Of a stretch of DNA of 5,522 nucleotides, positions 1 to 3,380 are shown one piece after another. Made by a program: the position numbers and the translations under genes. The notes below the pieces were generated by a model. That model ran no database searches and had not been told where the DNA came from. It saw only the letters and a list, made by a program, of their open reading frames with translations. How positions within the stretch are numbered: the first letter of the stretch is position 1; each line of letters opens with the position of its first letter. The DNA is taken from the NCBI GenBank assembly GCA_964369215.1, contig CAYJEZ010000143.1:1-5522 (forward strand), given 5' to 3'. Origin of the DNA: SIG603 sp964369215. GTDB lineage: Bacteria > Bacillota > Clostridia > Oscillospirales > Acutalibacteraceae.

Positions 1-422
1 TAATCTAAAATAGCTAAAAAGTCCTCTGGCCATGGGCAAGTAACCCAATTTGGATATTTAGATGTAGCACTGTCACCTGGGCAACCTGAGAAAGTATTAA
101 TTTGTGTAATACCCATTTTCTCAGCCATTAAGACAGTCTCTCTTAAATCTTTATCAAATTTAGCTGCAATCTCTTTATCTGGGTGCACAGGGTTAGCGTG
201 GCAACTAAGTGCACTTACCTCTAAGCCCGACTCTTTAATTGTAGACATAAACTCATTAAATTTAGCCTCATCATTAAGTAAAACTTCAGGGTTACAATGG
301 TCTTTACCAGGATAACCGCCTGCTCCTAGTTCTACCATTTGAATACCCATTCCTTTAAAATACTCAAGTGCTTCTTTTAAAGGTTTATTACCTACAACAT
401 TTGTGAAAACTCCAAGTTTCAT
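1..422 (-). CDS. Sugar phosphate isomerase/epimerase-like TIM-barrel protein, 3' end beyond window
   Basis: Reading the minus strand from the ATG at 422 gives 140 uninterrupted codons that run off the left edge. The product begins MKLGVFTNVVGNKPLKEAL and contains VELGAGGYPGKDHC, SALSCHANPVHP and FSGCPGD followed by a Trp-rich NWVTCPWP stretch. This pattern belongs to the xylose isomerase-like / AP endonuclease family 2 TIM barrels (COG1082 type). These are usually about 300 residues, so about half is visible. Such proteins generally bind a divalent metal in the barrel and isomerise or epimerise sugars or sugar phosphates; the substrate here cannot be told. The start is supported by AGAAAGGA at 435-442 on the minus strand, 12 nt before the ATG. 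No signal peptide or membrane segment is visible, so it should be cytosolic. It is divergent from purA, with 360 bp between the two starts. The family call is firm; the exact function is unknown. Confidence 0.85.
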   Translation of the reverse strand, partial: MKLGVFTNVVGNKPLKEALEYFKGMGIQMVELGAGGYPGKDHCNPEVLLNDEAKFNEFMSTIKESGLEVSALSCHANPVHPDKEIAAKFDKDLRETVLMAEKMGITQINTFSGCPGDSATSKYPNWVTCPWPEDFLAILD

Positions 423-451
423 TTTTAATAACCATCCTTTCTTAAATAAGC

Positions 452-475
452 AGTTTGATAATTTATTTTCAAACT
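452..475 (-). other. Inverted repeat (stem-loop) upstream of the isomerase-like gene
   Basis: AGTTTGA (452-458) and TCAAACT (469-475) form a perfect 7-bp stem with a 10-nt AT-only loop. It would lie in the mRNA leader only if the distal promoter is used. If the proximal one is used, it overlaps the -10 region and could instead be an operator. No role can be assigned. Confidence 0.3.
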
Positions 476-502
476 ATACACTCCTCTTTTGCTCTATGGC
501 AA
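473..502 (-). promoter_or_regulatory. Candidate proximal sigma-A promoter for the isomerase-like gene
   Basis: On the minus strand, TTGCCA (502-497, five of six consensus bases) is followed after 18 nt by TATAGT (478-473, five of six). Transcription would start near 466, leaving a leader of about 44 nt. It competes with the distal candidate at 515-543, and the sequence alone does not decide between them. Confidence 0.4.
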
Positions 503-514
503 TAATATTTATTT

Positions 515-543
515 ATTATATAACATAATAATTTAAAATGCAA
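515..543 (-). promoter_or_regulatory. Candidate distal sigma-A promoter for the isomerase-like gene
   Basis: On the minus strand a perfect -10 TATAAT (520-515) lies 17 nt from TTGCAT (543-538), which matches only the first three bases of the -35 consensus. A start near 508 would give a leader of about 86 nt that includes the hairpin at 452-475. The region is very AT-rich, so chance -10 matches are likely. Confidence 0.35.
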
Positions 544-634
544 TTATTATTTACAAAATAAAATGCATATAGTATAATGCTTAGTATAGTAAAATGTTTT
601 TTATGTATAAAACGTTAATGTTATAGTTTTGACC

Positions 635-663
635 TTGACAACAGAGGTATATACGTGTATAAT
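635..663 (+). promoter_or_regulatory. Consensus sigma-A promoter of purA
   Basis: TTGACA at 635-640 and TATAAT at 658-663 are separated by exactly 17 bp, a perfect match to the vegetative promoter consensus. Transcription should start near 670, about 113 nt before the purA ATG. An overlapping TTGACC (629-634) immediately precedes the -35 but has no matching -10. A promoter this strong in front of a biosynthetic gene suggests that control is imposed by a repressor or by the structured leader. Confidence 0.88.
648..661 (+). promoter_or_regulatory. Near-palindrome overlapping the purA -10, possible operator
   Basis: The 14-bp sequence TATATACGTGTATA is palindromic at six of seven symmetric base pairs; only 652/657 fails. 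It fills the 3' half of the promoter spacer and four bases of the -10 box, where a bound repressor would block RNA polymerase. It is unlike the Bacillus PurR PurBox, and AT-rich symmetry can arise by chance, so the binding protein and even the function are open. Confidence 0.3.
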
Positions 664-678
664 TTTACAATGAACAAC

Positions 679-730
679 GGCGTTCATCGACTAATGAGAA
701 GTCATAGTTCGATGGATGTCTATTTTTATG
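679..730 (+). terminator. Long leader hairpin with T-rich run, candidate purA attenuator
   Basis: Bases 679-690 pair with 709-720 as 12 consecutive pairs, three of them G-U. Then 691-692 pair with 706-707, and ATGA (694-697) pairs with TCAT (702-705) around a GAAG loop; T708 and A693 are bulged. The stem is followed directly by a T-rich run at 721-729 (seven T of nine). This has the layout of an intrinsic terminator but lies between the promoter and purA, so it would act as an attenuator. A smaller stem, ATGAAC (670-675) with GTTCAT (682-687), uses part of the same 5' arm and cannot coexist with it. The base of the long stem is rich in G-U pairs, so termination may be incomplete. Confidence 0.5.
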
Positions 731-740
731 TCTGCTAGTA

Positions 741-760
741 TCGTTTTTTAAGTAAAACGA
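741..760 (+). other. Hairpin just upstream of the purA ribosome binding site
   Basis: TCGTTTT (741-747) and AAAACGA (754-760) form a perfect 7-bp stem with a 6-nt loop, ending two bases before the AGAAAGGA ribosome binding site. It does not cover that site, so it could keep the site exposed, stabilise the mRNA or take part in leader switching. It has no T tract after it and is not a terminator on this strand. Confidence 0.4.
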
Positions 761-762
761 GA

Positions 763-770
763 AGAAAGGA
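763..770 (+). promoter_or_regulatory. purA ribosome binding site that decides the start
   Basis: AGAAAGGA is complementary to the extreme 3' end of 16S rRNA (UCCUUUCU). An in-frame ATG at 771 abuts this site with no spacing and cannot be the start. The ATG at 783, 12 nt downstream, is appropriately placed because pairing uses the 5' part of the extended Shine-Dalgarno sequence. Confidence 0.8.
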
Positions 771-782
771 ATGGTTTATTAC

Positions 783-2054
783 ATGATAACAGCGATTGTT
801 GGAACAAACTGGGGCGACGAGGGCAAAGGTAGAATGGTAGATTTACTGTCTGCTGATTATGACATTATTTGTAGATACCAAGGTGGAAACAATGCAGGCC
901 ACACCGTTATTAACGAGCGTGGAGAGTTTATTTTAAATTTATTACCATCTGGTATACTTAGAGAAACTACAATAAATGTTATGGGTAATGGAATGGTTGT
1001 AGATATCGAGCACCTTTGCAAAGAGATAACTAACTTAACAGATAAAGGAATAGTTATTACTCCTGATAATCTAAAATTAAGCGATAGAGCCACTATTTGT
1101 ATGCCTTATCATGTACTGCAAGACTGCATAGAAGAGGATAGACTTCAAGACAAAAAATTCGGATCTACAAGAAGAGGTATTGCTCCTGTTTATGCCGACA
1201 AATATTTTAAAAAGGCTCTTCGTTTCTCTGATTTATTTGATAAGGATACTTTAAAAGAGAAAATAGTAGACATTATTGAGTGGAAAAACATTATGCTTAA
1301 AGGCTATGCCACAGAGGAATTAATTGCAGAGCAGGTGTTCGAGCGTTTAATGGAATATGCAGAAAAAATTATGCCATTTGTAACAGATGTAACAGTATTT
1401 TTATCAAAAGCTGTTAAAGAGGGTAAAAACATAATGTTTGAGGCGCAACTAGGTGCTTTAAGAGATATAGACTTTGGTATTTATCCTTACACTTCTTCTT
1501 CTTCAACAATTGCAGCTTATGCTCCTATTGGTGCAGGCATACCAGGGGTTAAACTAGAGAATACTATAGGCATTATGAAAGCTTATTCAAGTTGTGTAGG
1601 AGAAGGTCCTTTTACTGCCGAGCTTTTTGGCGAAGAGGGAGACAAGCTTCGTGGAGTAGGTAGCGAGTTTGGCGCAGCTACAGGCAGGCCACGTCGTGTA
1701 GGTGGTTTTGACGTTGTTGCATCTAAATTTGGGGTAGATATGCAAGGTGCAAATCAAATTGCCTTAACAAAATTAGACATATTAAGCTACTTAGATAAAA
1801 TTCCAGTTTGTGTAGCTTACGAGGTTGACGGAGAAATAGTAAACGACTTCCCAACAGGTGACAGACTAGTTAGAGCAAAACCTGTGTACGAGTACAAAGA
1901 GGGCTTTGGTTGCGATATATCAAAATGCAGAACAATGGAAGAGCTTCCTCAAACTGCGGTGGATTACATCAGATATATTGAAGAAAAAATGGAGTGCCCA
2001 ATTGAGTATGTATCAGTAGGACCTGACAGAGATGCATACATTAAAGTTAACTAA
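783..2054 (+). CDS. purA: Adenylosuccinate synthetase (divergent clostridial type)
   Basis: This cytosolic enzyme joins IMP and aspartate using GTP to make adenylosuccinate, the first committed step to AMP. From the ATG at 783 it is 423 residues, close to the usual 420-430. GTNWGDEGKGR (7-17) is the GTP-binding P-loop with catalytic Asp12, and GGNNAGHTV carries catalytic His40. GSTRRGIAPVYADK is the IMP/Mg loop, TGRPRR (300-305) the aspartate loop, TKLD (329-332) the guanine-recognition motif, and GPDRD lies near the C-terminus. The five-residue upstream extension from 771 is rejected because its ATG touches the ribosome binding site. Several positions depart from the textbook enzyme: N for Q before WGDEGKG, EAQLG (220-224) where EGAQG is usual, and Gly308 where Trp follows RPRRCG. 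I recall related departures (GQLG) in Lachnospiraceae, so this is probably a lineage form and active. No clear terminator follows the gene. Confidence 0.95.
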   Translation: MITAIVGTNWGDEGKGRMVDLLSADYDIICRYQGGNNAGHTVINERGEFILNLLPSGILRETTINVMGNGMVVDIEHLCKEITNLTDKGIVITPDNLKLSDRATICMPYHVLQDCIEEDRLQDKKFGSTRRGIAPVYADKYFKKALRFSDLFDKDTLKEKIVDIIEWKNIMLKGYATEELIAEQVFERLMEYAEKIMPFVTDVTVFLSKAVKEGKNIMFEAQLGALRDIDFGIYPYTSSSSTIAAYAPIGAGIPGVKLENTIGIMKAYSSCVGEGPFTAELFGEEGDKLRGVGSEFGAATGRPRRVGGFDVVASKFGVDMQGANQIALTKLDILSYLDKIPVCVAYEVDGEIVNDFPTGDRLVRAKPVYEYKEGFGCDISKCRTMEELPQTAVDYIRYIEEKMECPIEYVSVGPDRDAYIKVN

Positions 2055-2061
2055 AGTTAAT
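2042..2061 (+). repeat. 10-nt tandem repeat across the purA stop codon
   Basis: TAAAGTTAAC (2042-2051) is followed immediately by TAAAGTTAAT (2052-2061); nine of ten bases match. The true TAA stop (2052-2054) is the start of the second unit, which also supplies a second in-frame TAA at 2058-2060. It is most simply a small slippage duplication. Confidence 0.6.
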
Positions 2062-2064
2062 ATC

Positions 2065-2094
2065 TAGTCAGAGAAATAAGAAATAAATTATAGT
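2065..2094 (+). promoter_or_regulatory. Possible promoter for carAB
   Basis: TAGTCA (2065-2070, four of six) and TATAGT (2089-2094, five of six) are 18 bp apart, giving a start near 2101 and a leader of about 188 nt before carA. A weaker alternative is TTGATA (2155-2160), 17 nt, TATTAG (2178-2183). Neither is strong. Read-through from purA is also possible, as no good terminator separates the genes. Confidence 0.35.
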
Positions 2095-2096
2095 AA

Positions 2097-2127
2097 TAGG
2101 CGATTTGAATTATAGTTCGGTCGCCTA
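2097..2127 (+). other. Leader hairpin between purA and carA
   Basis: TAGGCGA (2097-2103) and TCGCCTA (2121-2127) are perfect 7-bp arms. Inside them two T-G pairs and GAA (2107-2109) with TTC (2116-2118) extend the stem around a TTATAG loop. No T tract follows, so it is not a conventional terminator of purA. It begins the structured part of the carA leader. Confidence 0.45.
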
Positions 2128-2132
2128 GTAGT

Positions 2133-2193
2133 GCGAAATTACGCTTATAGTCAGTTGATAAAAAGTATTAGATTGAATATTAGCGTAAATCGC
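2133..2193 (+). other. Long-range stem in the carA leader, candidate antiterminator
   Basis: GCGA (2133-2136) pairs with TCGC (2190-2193), and TTACGCT (2139-2145) pairs with AGCGTAA (2182-2188). That makes 11 pairs with a small 2x1 internal loop. The last three bases of its 3' arm (CGC, 2191-2193) are the only G/C-pairing bases of the 5' arm of the terminator-like hairpin at 2191-2207, so the two structures exclude each other. Confidence 0.4.
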
Positions 2194-2228
2194 AAAAAAA
2201 TTTTGCGTATTTTTAAGGTGATACTTTT
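2161..2228 (+). other. Alternative stem enclosing the carA terminator-like hairpin
   Basis: AAAAGTATTA (2161-2170) pairs with TGATACTTTT (2219-2228), ten pairs with one G-T. It encloses the hairpin at 2191-2207, with which it is compatible, but crosses the stem at 2133-2193. AT-rich pairing of this length is suggestive only. Confidence 0.3.
2191..2214 (+). terminator. Terminator-like hairpin in the carA leader, candidate attenuator
   Basis: CGCAAAA (2191-2197) and TTTTGCG (2201-2207) form a 7-bp stem with an AAA loop, followed by TATTTTT (2208-2214). The layout is that of an intrinsic terminator, but four of seven pairs are A-T, so it should be weak. It lies 82 nt before carA and so would attenuate carAB, or partly terminate purA transcripts. 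Confidence 0.4.
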
Positions 2229-2262
2229 AGCTTTAAAATAAAACTCAAATATCTACCTTAAA
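2212..2262 (+). other. Stem just upstream of the carA ribosome binding site
   Basis: TTTAAGGT (2212-2219) is perfectly complementary to ACCTTAAA (2255-2262). Forming it would consume part of the T tract after the 2191-2207 hairpin and base 2219 of the stem at 2161-2228, so it is a further alternative fold. It ends seven bases before the ribosome binding site. Confidence 0.3.
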
Positions 2263-2269
2263 TCATTTT

Positions 2270-2277
2270 AGAAAGGA
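2270..2277 (+). promoter_or_regulatory. carA ribosome binding site that decides the start
   Basis: AGAAAGGA repeats the purA site exactly. The in-frame ATG at 2277 overlaps its last base and cannot be used with it, so the ATG at 2289, 11 nt downstream, is the start. Confidence 0.8.
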
Positions 2278-2288
2278 TGATTGTTTTT

Positions 2289-3380
2289 ATGTCAAATAAA
2301 GCATATCTCGTACTTGCCAACGGAGCAGTTTTCGAAGGGAAAAGTTTTGGCGCAACGGGAGAGGCCTTGGGAGAGGTTGTTTTTACAACAGGTATGACCG
2401 GCTACCTAGAGACTTTAACAGACCCTAGTTACCACGGACAAATAGTACTTCAAACTTTTCCTTTAATAGGAAACTACGGAGTTATACCAAATGACTTTGA
2501 GAGCAAAAATATAGGTGCAAAAGCCTATATTGTTAAGCATATATGCGCTAACCCATCTAATTTTAGAAGTGAGGGTGAGCTTGATACACTGCTAAAAGAG
2601 AGAAACATTGTAGGCCTATATGGCATAGACACAAGAGCAGTTACAAAAATGATAAGAAATCAAGGTGTTATGAACGGCGTTATTACTACTAACGACCCAA
2701 GCACTGTTGATATGGAGCAAATTAAAAACTTTACAATTAAAGAAGCAGTTGAGAGTGTAAGTGTTGACACAAAAGACAGCTTAGAAGCTAAAGAAGAAAA
2801 ATTCAATGTAGCTTTATTAGACTTTGGCTACAAACACAACATTGCAAGGGAGCTAACAGAGCGTGGATGCAAGGTTCATATTCTGCCTGCTAAAACAACT
2901 TTAGAGGATTTGAAAAAGCTTAACCTAGACGGCATAATGCTATCTAACGGCCCGGGTGACCCCGCAGAGAATGTAGAGATTATAGAGAATTTAAAAGATA
3001 TTATTACTAAAGGAAACACACCGGTTTTCGGAATTTGTTTAGGGCACCAACTTACAGCGCTTGCAATGGGATTTAAAACAAAGAAATTAGCCTTCGGCCA
3101 CAGGGGCGCTAACCAACCTGTAAAAGATTTAACTACAGGAAGAGTATATATATCAAGCCAAAATCATGGCTATGCAGTTTCTTCAGATACAATTGACGAG
3201 AGCATTGCAAAGGAGTGGTTTGTAAATGTTAACGACAAAACTTGTGAGGGTATAATTTACAAAAATGTATCTGCAGAGACAGTTCAGTTTCACCCAGAGG
3301 CTTGCGGTGGACCACTAGATACAGGCTTTTTATTTGACAGGTTTATAAATAGGATGGAGGTACACAATGCCGCTAAATAA
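2289..3380 (+). CDS. carA: Carbamoyl phosphate synthetase, small (glutaminase) subunit
   Basis: This subunit hydrolyses glutamine and passes ammonia through an internal tunnel to CarB, for carbamoyl phosphate used in pyrimidine and arginine synthesis. From the ATG at 2289 it has 363 residues, the usual length. The N-terminal CarA domain (about 1-140) has NGAVFEGKSFG, GEVVFTTGMTGYLETLTDPSY and PLIGNYG. The C-terminal class I glutamine amidotransferase domain (about 172-355) has SNGPGDP (219-225, oxyanion region), GICLGHQL with nucleophile Cys250, SQNHGYAV, and FHPEA with His335 and Glu337. The catalytic triad is therefore complete. The ATG at 2277 is rejected because it overlaps the ribosome binding site. 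The gene's last 14 nt overlap carB in another frame, which fits translational coupling and equal subunit amounts. Upstream lies a 234-nt structured spacer after purA. No PyrR site, T-box or arginine operator was recognised. Confidence 0.96.
   Translation: MSNKAYLVLANGAVFEGKSFGATGEALGEVVFTTGMTGYLETLTDPSYHGQIVLQTFPLIGNYGVIPNDFESKNIGAKAYIVKHICANPSNFRSEGELDTLLKERNIVGLYGIDTRAVTKMIRNQGVMNGVITTNDPSTVDMEQIKNFTIKEAVESVSVDTKDSLEAKEEKFNVALLDFGYKHNIARELTERGCKVHILPAKTTLEDLKKLNLDGIMLSNGPGDPAENVEIIENLKDIITKGNTPVFGICLGHQLTALAMGFKTKKLAFGHRGANQPVKDLTTGRVYISSQNHGYAVSSDTIDESIAKEWFVNVNDKTCEGIIYKNVSAETVQFHPEACGGPLDTGFLFDRFINRMEVHNAAK
3356..3360 (+). promoter_or_regulatory. carB ribosome binding site inside carA
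   Basis: GGAGG lies within the last codons of carA, 6 nt before the carB ATG at 3367. It is a stronger core than the AGAAAGGA sites of the other genes. It supports this start despite the 14-nt overlap with carA, so ribosomes finishing carA could restart on carB. Confidence 0.8.

Noticed and set aside
535..600. Short direct repeats AAAATGCA (535-542, 560-567) and AGTATA (571-576, 583-588)
   Set aside because: The region is extremely AT-rich and such short matches are expected by chance; they have no clear relation to either promoter.
681..716. PurR PurBox pair in the purA leader
   Set aside because: Only ATAGTTCG partly matches the reverse PurBox; the expected partner at 686-695 has several mismatches. 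The symmetry is better explained by the RNA hairpin.
857..1093. Minus-strand open frame of 78 codons inside purA
   Set aside because: It lies wholly opposite the conserved N-terminal part of PurA, has no ribosome binding site and resembles nothing known.
2215..2262. T-box-like AAGGTGATAC with a downstream ACCTT complement before carA
   Set aside because: A T-box needs UGGN in the antiterminator bulge to pair with the tRNA end; here it reads UGAU. I could not identify a proper stem I with specifier loop, and no T tract follows the last stem.
2055..2276. PyrR-binding attenuator for carAB
   Set aside because: I could not find the conserved PyrR-binding loop sequence (ARUCC-G-GAGGYU type) anywhere in the spacer.
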